The notes under the pieces were generated by a model that was not told where the DNA came from, did not search any database, and saw nothing but the letters and a program-made list of their open reading frames with translations. Shown piece after piece: positions 1 through 8,796 of a DNA stretch of 52,457 nt. Within the stretch, counting starts at the first letter, position 1. Each line of letters opens with the position of its first letter. The stretch covers positions 1 to 52,457 of the forward strand of contig JAJYSP010000020.1 in the NCBI GenBank assembly GCA_021793515.1. The letters run 5' to 3'. This stretch comes from Actinomycetes bacterium (lineage in GTDB: Bacteria; Actinomycetota; Acidimicrobiia; Acidimicrobiales; RAAP-2). The position numbers and the translations under genes are program-made.

Positions 1-248
1 GCGCCGCCATGAAGGCCGCTGCGGCCGCCGCTGCCGCTGCGCCGACCGTCGCCGAACCCGTCGCCGCCGCGCCCGAGGCCGAGGCCGAACCCGTAGCGAC
101 GCCGCAGGCGCCCGTCGTCGAGGCGCCCGTGGCCGAAGCAGCCGCCCCTGTGGTCACTGAAGAACCCGCGAGCACCGACGAGGTCGCTGTGGAGGGGGCC
201 GAGCCCGCCGTAGCCGCCGAGTCCGACGAGACCGCGGCCACGGCCTAA
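1..248 (+). CDS. rpsB: 30S ribosomal protein S2, C-terminal tail (partial)
   Basis: Only the 3' end lies in the window; the frame is open from base 3 to the TAA at 246-248. The visible tail is low-complexity Ala, Glu, Pro and Val, with a poly-Ala tract followed by acidic EAEAEP-like stretches, so none of the S2 fold can be seen. The call rests on position: rpsB lies directly upstream of tsf in most bacteria, and actinobacterial S2 proteins often carry an Ala/Glu-rich C-terminal extension. S2 would bind the 30S body and help recruit S1 and mRNA. The ATG at 9 is internal, not a start. Identity is inferred from context, not from domain sequence. Confidence 0.75.
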   Translation, partial: AAMKAAAAAAAAAPTVAEPVAAAPEAEAEPVATPQAPVVEAPVAEAAAPVVTEEPASTDEVAVEGAEPAVAAESDETAATA

Positions 249-284
249 GTCGATCGACGACGAGAACAACGGAGGAGAATCAAG

Positions 285-1076
285 GTGGCAATCACCGCAA
301 AGGATGTCCAGACACTGCGCCAATCGACGGGCGTGGGCATGATGGACGCGAAGAAGGCGCTGGAGGCGAACAACGGTGACATGGAGGCCGCAACGCAGTG
401 GCTCCGAGTCCAGGGACTGGCGTCGGCCGCGAAGCGCTCCGACCGAGTCGCGGGCGAGGGTGCCGTCGCCGTAGTGCGAGACGGCAACGCCGCGGGCATC
501 GTCGAGCTGCGCTGTGAGACTGACTTCGTGGCCAAATCCGAGGAGTTCGTGGGCTTGGTCGACGAGATCGCGGCGCGCGTCGCCGCCGAGGGTGAAGACG
601 CGACCGCAGCGTTCCAGGAGCGGATCGAGACCTTGTTGACGACGTTGAAGGAGAACATCTCGATTGGTCGTGTCCGTCGGGTCGTGGCCGGTGACGATGA
701 GGTCGTGGAGACCTACATCCACCAGCAGTCGGGTCGAGGCGTCAACGCCGTCGCCGTCGTGGTTCGCGGCGCCGATCGCGAGGTCGCTCACGAGGTCGCG
801 GTGCACATCGCCTTCGCCAAGCCGCTCTACCTCGCGCGAGCGGACGTCCCGGTCGCCGAAGTCGAGGCCGAGCGTGCCACGGTCGAGGAGATCTCGCGCA
901 ACGAGGGCAAACCCGAGGCCGCTCTACCCAAGATCATCGAGGGACGCCTGAACGGCTGGTTTAAAGAGCGCGTGCTGCTAGAACAGGCGTACGTGAAGGA
1001 TGAGAAGCAGACCATCGAGCAGTATCTGCACGGCGCCACGATCACGGCGTTCGCGCAGGTGGTCGTCGGAGGCTAA
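285..1076 (+). CDS. tsf: Translation elongation factor Ts
   Basis: EF-Ts is the cytoplasmic nucleotide-exchange factor that releases GDP from EF-Tu. The 263-residue product opens with the UBA-like N-terminal domain (STGVGMMDAKKALE, about residues 15-28) and carries the core signature TDFVAKSEEF (about residues 81-90) that contacts EF-Tu. Its length is slightly below the 270-290 usual for the family. The GTG start at 285 is preceded by a strong ribosome binding site, GGAGGAG at 271-277. Its stop TAA shares one base with the pyrH ATG (TAATG), so tsf, pyrH and frr are probably translationally coupled and transcribed with rpsB. Confidence 0.98.
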   Translation: MAITAKDVQTLRQSTGVGMMDAKKALEANNGDMEAATQWLRVQGLASAAKRSDRVAGEGAVAVVRDGNAAGIVELRCETDFVAKSEEFVGLVDEIAARVAAEGEDATAAFQERIETLLTTLKENISIGRVRRVVAGDDEVVETYIHQQSGRGVNAVAVVVRGADREVAHEVAVHIAFAKPLYLARADVPVAEVEAERATVEEISRNEGKPEAALPKIIEGRLNGWFKERVLLEQAYVKDEKQTIEQYLHGATITAFAQVVVGG

Positions 1077-1789
1077 TGATGCGACGGGTCGTCTTGAAGC
1101 TGTCGGGCGAGGCGCTGGCCTCGGCCGCCAGTGACGAGACGATCGACGCGTCGACCGTCGACTTCCTCGCTACTGAGGTTGCCGCGGCGATGGACCGCGG
1201 CGGACTCGAGTTGGCCGTTGTCGTGGGCGGTGGCAACATCTGGCGTGGCGCAACGGGCGCGATGGCGGGGATGAATCGGGCGAATTCCGACTTGATGGGG
1301 ATGTTGGGCACGGTCATCAATGCCCTAGCGCTCCAAGACGCGATCGAGAGCCATGGCCGGGCCACCCGTGTCATGTCGGCGATCGGCATGGACCAGGTGG
1401 CTGAGCCCTACATTCGGCGTCGGGCCGTTCGACACCTCGAGAAGGGCCGCGTAGTGATCTTCGCCGCGGGCATGGGAAACCCATACTTCACGACCGACAC
1501 GCCGGCTGCGCAACGCGCCGCTGAGATCGAGGCCGAGGTCGTGCTGAAGGGAACCCACGGTGGCGTCGACGGCGTCTACAGCGAGGACCCGCGAGACAAT
1601 CCCGAGGCCGTTCGATTCGACGAGATCTCCTTTAACGACGTGATCGCGAAGGACCTGCGGGTGATGGATATGACCGCGATCACGTTCTGCAAGGACAATC
1701 ACCTACCGATTCGGGTGTTTGACCTGATGGCACCGGGTAATCTAGGTCGCGCCCTCGATGGGTACGCCGTCGGTACGCTGGTGAGGTAA
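1076..1789 (+). CDS. pyrH: UMP kinase
   Basis: This enzyme phosphorylates UMP to UDP with ATP, the committed kinase step for pyrimidine nucleotides. The 237 residues are normal for the bacterial hexameric amino-acid-kinase-fold enzyme. Visible motifs are the N-terminal VLKLSGEAL phosphate-binding strand, the GGGNIWRG glycine loop, FTTDTPAAQRAAEIEAE around the UMP/ATP sites and THGGVDGVYSEDP near the C-terminus. The start ATG overlaps the tsf stop and is followed by a second ATG; either could be used. The gene ends in TAATGG, sharing one base with the frr start. Confidence 0.98.
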   Translation: MMRRVVLKLSGEALASAASDETIDASTVDFLATEVAAAMDRGGLELAVVVGGGNIWRGATGAMAGMNRANSDLMGMLGTVINALALQDAIESHGRATRVMSAIGMDQVAEPYIRRRAVRHLEKGRVVIFAAGMGNPYFTTDTPAAQRAAEIEAEVVLKGTHGGVDGVYSEDPRDNPEAVRFDEISFNDVIAKDLRVMDMTAITFCKDNHLPIRVFDLMAPGNLGRALDGYAVGTLVR

Positions 1790-2358
1790 TGGAGAACGAA
1801 CTCGTAGACCTGGTAATGGAGGACACGCGCGAGAAGATGGCGCGCGCCCTCGAGCACGTGAAGGCCGAGTTTGCCTCGGTGCGCACGGGACGCGCGTCGT
1901 CGTCGTTGATCGAAAACGTGCTCGTGGACTACTACGGGACTGAGACGCCACTCAAGCAGCTGGCCAACTTCTCGGTGCCCGAGCCGCGATTGCTCGTCGT
2001 CTCACCCTTCGACAAGGGCGCAATGGCGGCGATCGAGAAGGCGATCGGTAACGCCGACCTCGGACTCAACCCATCCAACGATGGTCATGTCATCCGCCTG
2101 ACCTTCCCGACACTGACCGAGGAACGTCGTAAGTCGTTCGTCAAGATCGTGCGCACCAAGGCCGAGGAGGGCAAGGTCGCGATCCGCGGCATCCGGCGCC
2201 ACGCTCGCCAGGAACTCGAGACCCTCGAGAAGGATGAAGGCCTGCCCAAGGACGAGATTGAACGACTCGAAAAGGTCCTCGACAAGATGACCCAGGACGA
2301 CGTGGCCAAGGTGGATGAACTCTTAGCGCACAAGGAGCAAGAACTCCTTGAAGTCTGA
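1789..2358 (+). CDS. frr: Ribosome recycling factor
   Basis: RRF acts with EF-G to split post-termination ribosomes. The 189-residue length is close to the typical 185. The long helical bundle is recognisable from VRTGRAS (about residues 28-34), the YYGTETPLKQLANFSVPEPR stretch and the FPTLTEERRK motif leading into the second long helix. It sits in the classic tsf-pyrH-frr order. It overlaps pyrH by one base and the downstream cdsA start by 11 bases, which implies coupled translation. Confidence 0.98.
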   Translation: MENELVDLVMEDTREKMARALEHVKAEFASVRTGRASSSLIENVLVDYYGTETPLKQLANFSVPEPRLLVVSPFDKGAMAAIEKAIGNADLGLNPSNDGHVIRLTFPTLTEERRKSFVKIVRTKAEEGKVAIRGIRRHARQELETLEKDEGLPKDEIERLEKVLDKMTQDDVAKVDELLAHKEQELLEV

Positions 2359-3661
2359 CGACGGGTCCTTCTTCGAAGAGCCGACGGGCGAGATGCCCTC
2401 GGTGAGTTCGACCGACCCCCGCGTGACGTTCACTGGCGTCGAGCGGGCCGCGGACGCCGCGGACGAGTTCGAGGTCGACGTCGAGCCGTCACTGTTGCCC
2501 CACTGGACGGAGGCGCCGACCGGACAGGTCCCGATCGTGGTGGCCCGCGACGCCGCGAACCAGGACGATCCGTGGTCGGCCATACCCGCACCGGCGTGGC
2601 GCGAGGGTGAAGCGGATTGGGTCGCTCACGAGGACCAGTTCGACGCGTCGTTCCTCGCGGGCGACGTGCGTGAGGATGACACCCGGCCCTGGGAGTTCGC
2701 GGTCGCCCCCGAACCCGAGCCCGAGCCCGAGGTCGACGAGGCACCCGATCACGACGCGCCACGACCCGAACCCCTGCAGCGGACGCGAACGAGGCGCCCC
2801 GCGACCCATCACCCACTCGCCGGGCGCGCCGTTCGACAGAGTTCGTCTCGAAGCGTGTCGCTCGCCACGTTCACGGGCGTGCTGCTCGCGGTACTCGTGT
2901 CAGTGGTCTTTCTCGCCGGCGCCATTCCTGTCTCCGTGCTCGTCCTGCTCGCACTCGGCCTGGCGAGCGCTGAGGCCTACGCCGGGTTCCGACGTGCCGG
3001 CGCCCACCCGGCGACCGTGCTGGGCATCGTCGCGGTCGTGACCCTCGGCATCGCTGCGTACAACAAGGGGTTGCCCGCGATCGGGGCGATCACCGTCTTG
3101 CTCGTCGTGTTCGGCTTCGTGTGGTACCTGAGCGCCAAGCAGTCCATCGACACCCTCGACGGACTCGGCGCGACAGTGTTCGTGTACGCGTGGATCGGCG
3201 TGCTGGGCTCTTACGCCCTGATGCTCATCGCGCCGATGTACTCGACCGATAAGCACGGACTCGCGTACCTGTTCGGTGCCGTGGTGCTCACCGTGGCCAA
3301 TGACTCGGGCGCGCTCTTCATCGGTCGTTGGTTGGGACATCGTCCACTCAATCGGGCACTCTCGCCCAACAAGACGGTCGAAGGCTTTATCGGCGGAACG
3401 GTCATTACGCTCGTTATCTCGGTGCTCGTGCTCCCACGGATTAGTCCGTGGACGACGACGGCGGCGCTCGAGGCTGCGGTGGCCCTGTCGATCGTCGTGC
3501 CACTCGGTGACCTCTTCGAGTCGATGGTGAAGCGCACACTCGGTGTGAAGGATCTGGGTCGACTCTTGCCGGGTCATGGTGGTCTGCTCGACCGGATTGA
3601 CGGCCTGCTCTTCGCACTGCCGACCGTCTTCTATCTCGTACACGTCCTCAAGTTGGGCTAG
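2348..3661 (+). CDS. cdsA: Phosphatidate cytidylyltransferase (CDP-diglyceride synthase) with long acidic N-terminal extension
   Basis: CdsA makes CDP-diacylglycerol from phosphatidic acid and CTP in the cytoplasmic membrane, the branch point of phospholipid synthesis. Of 437 residues, about 1-165 form a hydrophilic acidic region (PEPEPEPEVDEAPDHD and similar) without membrane segments. About residues 175-437 hold the multispanning catalytic domain. The family signature is near the C-terminus: SMVKRTLGVKDLGRLLPGHG followed by GLLDRID, with the metal-binding KD and D residues. The TTG start at 2348 overlaps frr by 11 bases. The N-terminal extension is of unknown role and would lie in the cytoplasm; a later internal start cannot be fully excluded. 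Confidence 0.95.
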   Translation: MKSDDGSFFEEPTGEMPSVSSTDPRVTFTGVERAADAADEFEVDVEPSLLPHWTEAPTGQVPIVVARDAANQDDPWSAIPAPAWREGEADWVAHEDQFDASFLAGDVREDDTRPWEFAVAPEPEPEPEVDEAPDHDAPRPEPLQRTRTRRPATHHPLAGRAVRQSSSRSVSLATFTGVLLAVLVSVVFLAGAIPVSVLVLLALGLASAEAYAGFRRAGAHPATVLGIVAVVTLGIAAYNKGLPAIGAITVLLVVFGFVWYLSAKQSIDTLDGLGATVFVYAWIGVLGSYALMLIAPMYSTDKHGLAYLFGAVVLTVANDSGALFIGRWLGHRPLNRALSPNKTVEGFIGGTVITLVISVLVLPRISPWTTTAALEAAVALSIVVPLGDLFESMVKRTLGVKDLGRLLPGHGGLLDRIDGLLFALPTVFYLVHVLKLG

Positions 3662-3665
3662 GGCG

Positions 3666-4832
3666 GTGACCACGCGTCGCCGAGTGGCGTTACTGGGCGC
3701 GACTGGTTCTATCGGTCGACAGACCCTCGACGTGCTGCGACGTGAGCCGGCGTCATTCGACTTGGTGTCGATCGCCGGAGGCACGAGGCTCGCTGAGCTG
3801 GCCGCAGTCGCCCGCGAGTTCGGTGTCCGCCGAGTCGGGGTGGCCAGGCCGGAGGACTACATCGCCGCGCGCGAGATCCTGGGCGAGGGGGTAGAGGTTC
3901 TCGTCGGTGGGGACGGACTCGGCGAGTTGGCGCGCGACGCCGACGTCGTCGTCAACGCCGTGGTGGGTTTCGCCGGACTGCCGGTCACGATCAGCGCGCT
4001 CGAAGCCGGACGTACGCTCGCGCTCGCGAACAAGGAGTCCTTCATCGCGGCCGCGCCGCTGGTTGCGCGGGTCCGCGATACGCCGGGGGCGCTCGTGTTG
4101 CCGATCGACTCGGAGCACTGCGCGATTTATCAGTGTCTCGCCGACTCGACCCGGCCGGGCCACCCCGACGTGCGCCGGCTCCTACTCACCGCGTCGGGCG
4201 GTCCGTTCCGTGGGTGGTCGCGCGAACGACTCGCGACCGTGACGCGCGCCGACGCCTTGAAGCACCCGACGTGGTCCATGGGACCCAAGATCACTATCGA
4301 CTCATCGACCTTGATGAACAAGGGGCTCGAAGTCCTCGAGGCCTCGGCGCTCTTCGGGGTGGACGTGGAGCGGATCAACGTGGTGGTGCACCCGCAGTCG
4401 ATCGTGCACTCGATGGTCGAATACGTCGACGGCTCGGTCATCGCCCAGCTCTCCCAGCCCGATATGCGCCTGCCCATCGCGTTCTGTCTCGGACGCCCCG
4501 TGCGCTTCGACCACGCGTGGGGTGCGATCGACTTCACCACTGCGCAGTCCTTGACCTTCGAGCCGCCGGACCTGACGGCTTTCCCCGCGATCCCGCTCGC
4601 CTACGCGGCTGCGCGACGCGGTGGTGCGGCTCCGGCCTGGCTCTCGGCGGCCAATGAGGTGGCCGTGGCTGCGTTCTTGCACGACGCGATCAGTTGGACC
4701 GATATCGTGCCGATTGTGGCAGCGGTGATGGACCAATACGATGACGTGCTCCTCGAGTCGGTCGAGGCGTTGGTCGCGCAGGACGCGGCGGCGCGTCGCC
4801 TAGCGGCAGACCTGATCACGAGGGACCGATGA
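3666..4832 (+). CDS. dxr: 1-deoxy-D-xylulose 5-phosphate reductoisomerase
   Basis: DXR converts DXP to MEP with NADPH, the second step of non-mevalonate isoprenoid synthesis; ispG nearby serves the same pathway. The 388 residues contain the NADPH loop GATGSIG (about 12-18), LANKESFI, the metal/substrate motif DSEHCAIYQ, LTASGGPFR and the long substrate-binding segment HPTWSMGPKITIDSSTLMNK. I chose the GTG at 3666, four bases after the cdsA stop, because it starts just ahead of the conserved RRVALLGATGSIG strand. Upstream in-frame sequence only overlaps cdsA. The stop overlaps the next ATG (ATGA). Confidence 0.98.
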   Translation: MTTRRRVALLGATGSIGRQTLDVLRREPASFDLVSIAGGTRLAELAAVAREFGVRRVGVARPEDYIAAREILGEGVEVLVGGDGLGELARDADVVVNAVVGFAGLPVTISALEAGRTLALANKESFIAAAPLVARVRDTPGALVLPIDSEHCAIYQCLADSTRPGHPDVRRLLLTASGGPFRGWSRERLATVTRADALKHPTWSMGPKITIDSSTLMNKGLEVLEASALFGVDVERINVVVHPQSIVHSMVEYVDGSVIAQLSQPDMRLPIAFCLGRPVRFDHAWGAIDFTTAQSLTFEPPDLTAFPAIPLAYAAARRGGAAPAWLSAANEVAVAAFLHDAISWTDIVPIVAAVMDQYDDVLLESVEALVAQDAAARRLAADLITRDR

Positions 4833-6079
4833 CCGCCCAACGGTGGGCGATCACCCGATTCCTCGTCGCTGTCGCCGCCGGTGCGGTGCTCTTGGACGTG
4901 TGGGCGGGGTGGGCGCTGCCCGTTGTCATCGTGGCCATCGTCGTGATGGTGATGGGGCACGAATTCGGCCACTTCATCACGGCCAAGCGCGCGGGACTGC
5001 TCGTGACGGACTTCTTCGTGGGCTTCGGACCGGTCGTGTGGTCGACCACCGTGGGCGAGACCCGCTACGGCGTTCGGCTCCTCCCGCTCGGCGGGTACGT
5101 GAAAGTACCCGGTATGACGTGGAGCGACACGGTGGAACCGGCGATCGAAGCTCGAACGTATCGGGCCGCGTCCTATCCGCGCAAAGTGCTCTTCGCCTCG
5201 GCCGGTTCGCTGATGCACGTCGTGATGGCGCTACTGCTGGCGTGGGCTTCGTTGACGTTCGTCGGCTTGCCGTCGGCGAGCCACATCGGCATTGGCAGTT
5301 TCACTCACTTCGATGGCCAACGGCTCAACCCCGCGCAGGTCGCGGGACTACGAGTCGGCGACCAGGTCCTGTCCATCGACGGTGTATCGATCACCAACGT
5401 GAACCGCCTCGTGAATCTGGTCCATGACCATACGGGCCAACGGTTGCGGATCGTGGTCGAGCGTAACGGCACCAAGCACACGCTCTATGCCGTGCCCGAG
5501 GACGGGCGACACCTGCGCGTGGGTGGTCAGCGAGTCGCCACGGGACCAACGCCCGTCGGCTACCTCGGTATCGGATTGAAGGATCTGATCGTGCACGAGT
5601 CGTGGCTCGGGGCAGTACCGGCGTCGTTCACCAAGGTTGTCTCAACCGTCGGACTCGCCGCCAAGGGCATCGTCCACGTGTTCTCGCCCGGCGAATTCGC
5701 CAGCCTCTTCCACCAGGTCACCAATCCCGCGGCTGCGTCGAACCCGACCGCCCAATTAAACCGTCCGCAGTCGATCGTTGGTGTAGTGCGTCTCGCGGTG
5801 CAGAGTACCCAACTCGGTGTGGGGGTGCTGCTCGAGATCTTGATGATCGTGAACATCTTCGTCGGACTCTTGAACATGGTGCCGATGCTGCCGCTGGATG
5901 GTGGCTACGTGCTGGTCGCCACGTACGAGCGCATTCGCAGCCGCCGGGGTCGCGCGTATCACGCGGATATCCAGCGCCTCTTGCCCCTCGTCTACGCGTT
6001 CTCCCTGGTTCTGCTCGCGCTGTTCGCCGCGACGCTTTACTTGGACATCGTCCACCCGATTGTGAATCCCTTCCAGTGA
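4829..6079 (+). CDS. rseP: Site-2 type intramembrane zinc metalloprotease (RseP/Rip1-like)
   Basis: This M50 protease cleaves membrane-embedded substrates such as anti-sigma factors. The 416-residue protein has an N-terminal membrane helix carrying the zinc motif HEFGH (residues 44-48). A PDZ-like domain follows (about 165-265, including GLRVGDQVLSIDGV). A C-terminal membrane helix has the partner motif NMVPMLPLDGG (about 349-359), whose Asp completes the metal site. Its place after dxr and before ispG is the standard actinobacterial order, where the homologue is Rip1. Its start overlaps the dxr stop by four bases. The physiological substrate cannot be told from this window. Confidence 0.95.
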   Translation: MTAQRWAITRFLVAVAAGAVLLDVWAGWALPVVIVAIVVMVMGHEFGHFITAKRAGLLVTDFFVGFGPVVWSTTVGETRYGVRLLPLGGYVKVPGMTWSDTVEPAIEARTYRAASYPRKVLFASAGSLMHVVMALLLAWASLTFVGLPSASHIGIGSFTHFDGQRLNPAQVAGLRVGDQVLSIDGVSITNVNRLVNLVHDHTGQRLRIVVERNGTKHTLYAVPEDGRHLRVGGQRVATGPTPVGYLGIGLKDLIVHESWLGAVPASFTKVVSTVGLAAKGIVHVFSPGEFASLFHQVTNPAAASNPTAQLNRPQSIVGVVRLAVQSTQLGVGVLLEILMIVNIFVGLLNMVPMLPLDGGYVLVATYERIRSRRGRAYHADIQRLLPLVYAFSLVLLALFAATLYLDIVHPIVNPFQ

Positions 6080-6104
6080 TCGAATCGGTCGTCTCGCGGC
6101 GCGG

Positions 6105-6110
6105 CAGAAT
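6105..6110 (+). promoter_or_regulatory. Possible -10 element for leaderless ispG transcript
   Basis: CAGAAT ends 6 bases before the ispG ATG. The spacing matches the TANNNT-to-start pattern found at nine other genes in this window, but the first base deviates (C for T), so this is the weakest member. No ribosome binding site is visible in the 37-base gap after rseP. Confidence 0.35.
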
Positions 6111-6116
6111 GGTGTT

Positions 6117-7343
6117 ATGGACGTAACCGCTAGTTCCCTCACCCCGCGGCGTCGCACCCGTCAGATCGCCGTTGGATCGGTGAAGGTCGGTGGCGACGCG
6201 CCGATCTCGGTCCAATCCATGACCACGACCAAGACGGCCGACGTCGAGGGGACACTCGCCCAGATCTACGCGCTCGCCGCCGCCGGGGCCGACATCGTCC
6301 GCTGCACCTGTAACGAAGTAGCGGCCGCCGAGGGTCTCGTGCAGATCGTGCCTCGCTCGCCGGTGCCGATCGTGGCGGACATCCATTTCCACGTCGAGAT
6401 GGCCCTCGCGGCCCTCGAGGCGGGGGTCCACGGGCTGCGCCTTAACCCGGGGAACCTGCGCAAGCCCGAAGAGATCCGACTGGTCGCCAGTGAGGCCCGT
6501 GATCGTGGTGTGCCCATCCGCATCGGGGTGAACGCGGGTAGCCTGCACCCCGACATCTACGAGCGATTCGGGGGAGCGACGCCGGAGGCGCTCGTCGAGT
6601 CGGCGCGGATCGAGTTGGCCTACTTCGAGGAGGTCGGTTTCTCGGACGTCAAGATCTCGGTCAAGGCGTCGTCGGTGGCGACGATGATCGCGGCCTATCG
6701 ACTGGCGTCAGAGACCTTCGATCACCCACTGCACCTCGGGGTCACCGAGGCGGGCCCGCTCCCCGGTGGTCTCATCAAGGGGACGGCCGGTATCGCCACC
6801 CTGCTCGCCGAGGGCATCGGTGACACCCTGCGTTATTCGCTGACCGCCGACCCCGTCGAGGAGGCTCGCGCCGGTCGCCAACTGCTCGAGTCGCTCGGGC
6901 TGCGCGAGCGCAAGGGTCTCGACCTCATCGCGTGCCCGAGTTGCGGGCGAGCCGAGGTGGACGTCATCCGGGTGGCCAACGAGGCTCAGGCGGCGCTTAG
7001 CGCACTCGAACTGCCGATCCAGGTCGCGGTGATGGGCTGCGTCGTCAACGGACCGGGTGAGGCTCGTCACGCGGACCTCGGCATCGCCGCGGGCAAACAC
7101 CGCGGGCACCTCTTCATCCAGGGCCAGATCGTACGGGTGGTTCCCGAGGCGGACATGGTCGAGGCGCTCGTCGACGAGGCTAAGAAGATCGCCGCCGAAG
7201 GCGTGGCCGCGCGGTTGGCGGCGCGTGACGTCTCGGCCGAGGCCGAGGCCGCGGCCGACCGGGCGCTCCTGCTCGACGACCGTGGTCTGGATGCGAACCA
7301 CGGCGGTGAACGGATCGAGCGGATCCGTCGTCGCGTCGATTGA
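6117..7343 (+). CDS. ispG: 4-hydroxy-3-methylbut-2-en-1-yl diphosphate synthase
   Basis: IspG (GcpE) is the 4Fe-4S reductase that turns MEcPP into HMBPP, the penultimate MEP-pathway step. The 408 residues include the TIM-barrel N-terminal part (QSMTTTKTADVEGTLAQI, DIHFH, GLRLNPGN, RIGVNAGSL). The C-terminal cluster-binding part has CPSCGRAEVD (about residues 278-287) and GCVVNGPGEA (about 308-317), which provide the three cysteines and the glutamate ligand. It is the two-domain bacterial form without the plant/Chlamydia insertion. The gene starts 37 bases after rseP with no clear ribosome binding site. Confidence 0.98.
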   Translation: MDVTASSLTPRRRTRQIAVGSVKVGGDAPISVQSMTTTKTADVEGTLAQIYALAAAGADIVRCTCNEVAAAEGLVQIVPRSPVPIVADIHFHVEMALAALEAGVHGLRLNPGNLRKPEEIRLVASEARDRGVPIRIGVNAGSLHPDIYERFGGATPEALVESARIELAYFEEVGFSDVKISVKASSVATMIAAYRLASETFDHPLHLGVTEAGPLPGGLIKGTAGIATLLAEGIGDTLRYSLTADPVEEARAGRQLLESLGLRERKGLDLIACPSCGRAEVDVIRVANEAQAALSALELPIQVAVMGCVVNGPGEARHADLGIAAGKHRGHLFIQGQIVRVVPEADMVEALVDEAKKIAAEGVAARLAARDVSAEAEAAADRALLLDDRGLDANHGGERIERIRRRVD

Positions 7344-7386
7344 CGTTCACTTGGCTAGGCTTTCGCCACTCAAGTGAAGGAGAATC

Positions 7387-8796
7387 GTGGCGTCACCTAA
7401 TGCGCTGACCTCGCAGTCCGAAGACTTCCCCCGCTGGTACCAGGACGTCGTCGCCAAGGCCGAGATGGCCGACAACGGTCCGGTGCGCGGGACGATGGTG
7501 ATCCGGCCCTACGGCTACGCCCTGTGGGAGCGGATCCAGGGCGAGATTGACGCCCGGATCAAGTTGGCCGGCGCCCAAAACGCCTACTTCCCCCTGTTTA
7601 TTCCCCAGAGTTACTTCGCCCGCGAGGCCGAGCACATCGAGGGATTCAGCCCGGAGTTGGCGGTGGTGACCTACGCGGGCGGTGAGGAACTGAGCGAGCC
7701 CGTGGTGGTGCGTCCGACTTCGGAGACGGTCGTCGGCGAGTTCATGGCCAAGTGGGTCCAGAGCTATCGGGACCTGCCACTGCTGCTCAACCAGTGGGCG
7801 AACGTGGTGCGCTGGGAACTGCGTCCCCGGTTGTTCCTGCGCTCGTCGGAGTTCCTCTGGCAGGAGGGGCACACGGCGCACGTCTCCTACGAGGACGCCG
7901 CGGCCTACGCGATGCGCATCCACCTCGAGGTGTATCACGACTTCTTGGTCAACGTGATGGCCGTGCCCGCCTACGTGGGCATCAAGTCGCCGCGCGAACG
8001 CTTCGCCGGAGCGATCAACACCTTGACCTGCGAGGGCATGATGCGTGACGGCAAGGCGCTGCAGATGACGACGAGCCACGAGCTCGGCCAGAACTTCGCG
8101 CGTGCGTTCAACATCGTCTTCCAGAGTGAGGCGGGCCAGTCCGAACTCTGTCACACGACCTCGTGGGGCGCTTCGACACGCCTGGTCGGTGGGCTCATCA
8201 TGGCCCACGGCGACGACCGGGGACTCGTCGTGCCGCCGCGGATGGCGCCGATCCAAGCGGCGATCATCGCGGTGCGCGACGAGCCCGCGGTGCTCGAGGC
8301 CTGCGCCGCGATCGACGCCGCGCTGCGCGCGGGCGGGATCGCCACGTCAGTTGACCGAGGCCGAGGGTCCTTCGGCCGACGGGTCACGGACTGGGAGATC
8401 AAGGGTGTGCCGCTACGGGTCGAAGTCGGACCCCGCGACCTCGCCAACGGCGCGGTCACCGTGGTTCGCCGCGATGACGGCTCCAAGCACCTCGTCGCGC
8501 TCGACCAGCTGGCGGCTCGTGCAGCCGAACTGCTCGAGCAGATGCAGATCGCGCTTCTCGATGACGCCCGGACCAGGCGCGACGCGGCCACGGCCGACGT
8601 GGCTTCGATCGACGACGCGATCGAAGCCGCCCAGACGGGGTTCGCCCGCATCGCCTGGGACCTGGTCGGCGACGCGGGGGAGGCGAGGCTGAACGACCTG
8701 GCGGTCTCAGTTCGCTGTATCCAGCGTGCCGACGGCACGACGCCGAACAGTCCCGACGAGGCCGACCTCGTGGCGATCGTCGCCAAGTCCTACTGA
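7387..8796 (+). CDS. proS: Prolyl-tRNA synthetase, archaeal/eukaryotic-like short type
   Basis: ProRS charges tRNA-Pro. At 469 residues with no editing (INS) domain, this is the short type 3-like form, unlike the roughly 570-residue E. coli-type enzyme. Class II motifs are visible: motif 1 region AYFPLFIPQSYF, VRPTSET, motif 2 RWELRPRLFLRSSEFLWQEG (about 139-158) and the TSWGASTRLVGGLIMAHGDD motif 3 region. An anticodon-binding domain follows, then a C-terminal extension ending in Ser-Tyr, as is typical of this type. Most of the zinc-ligand cysteines seen in archaeal members appear absent. The GTG start has a GAAGGAG ribosome binding site at 7377-7383. The leader also holds a 7-bp inverted repeat (TTCACTT 7346-7352 / AAGTGAA 7372-7378) that touches this site. 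Confidence 0.96.
   Translation: MASPNALTSQSEDFPRWYQDVVAKAEMADNGPVRGTMVIRPYGYALWERIQGEIDARIKLAGAQNAYFPLFIPQSYFAREAEHIEGFSPELAVVTYAGGEELSEPVVVRPTSETVVGEFMAKWVQSYRDLPLLLNQWANVVRWELRPRLFLRSSEFLWQEGHTAHVSYEDAAAYAMRIHLEVYHDFLVNVMAVPAYVGIKSPRERFAGAINTLTCEGMMRDGKALQMTTSHELGQNFARAFNIVFQSEAGQSELCHTTSWGASTRLVGGLIMAHGDDRGLVVPPRMAPIQAAIIAVRDEPAVLEACAAIDAALRAGGIATSVDRGRGSFGRRVTDWEIKGVPLRVEVGPRDLANGAVTVVRRDDGSKHLVALDQLAARAAELLEQMQIALLDDARTRRDAATADVASIDDAIEAAQTGFARIAWDLVGDAGEARLNDLAVSVRCIQRADGTTPNSPDEADLVAIVAKSY

Noticed and set aside
7340-7361. TTGACG ... TAGGCT as a promoter for proS
   Set aside because: The spacer is only 10 bases. TAGGCT alone could be a -10 element, but the pair is not a sigma70 promoter.
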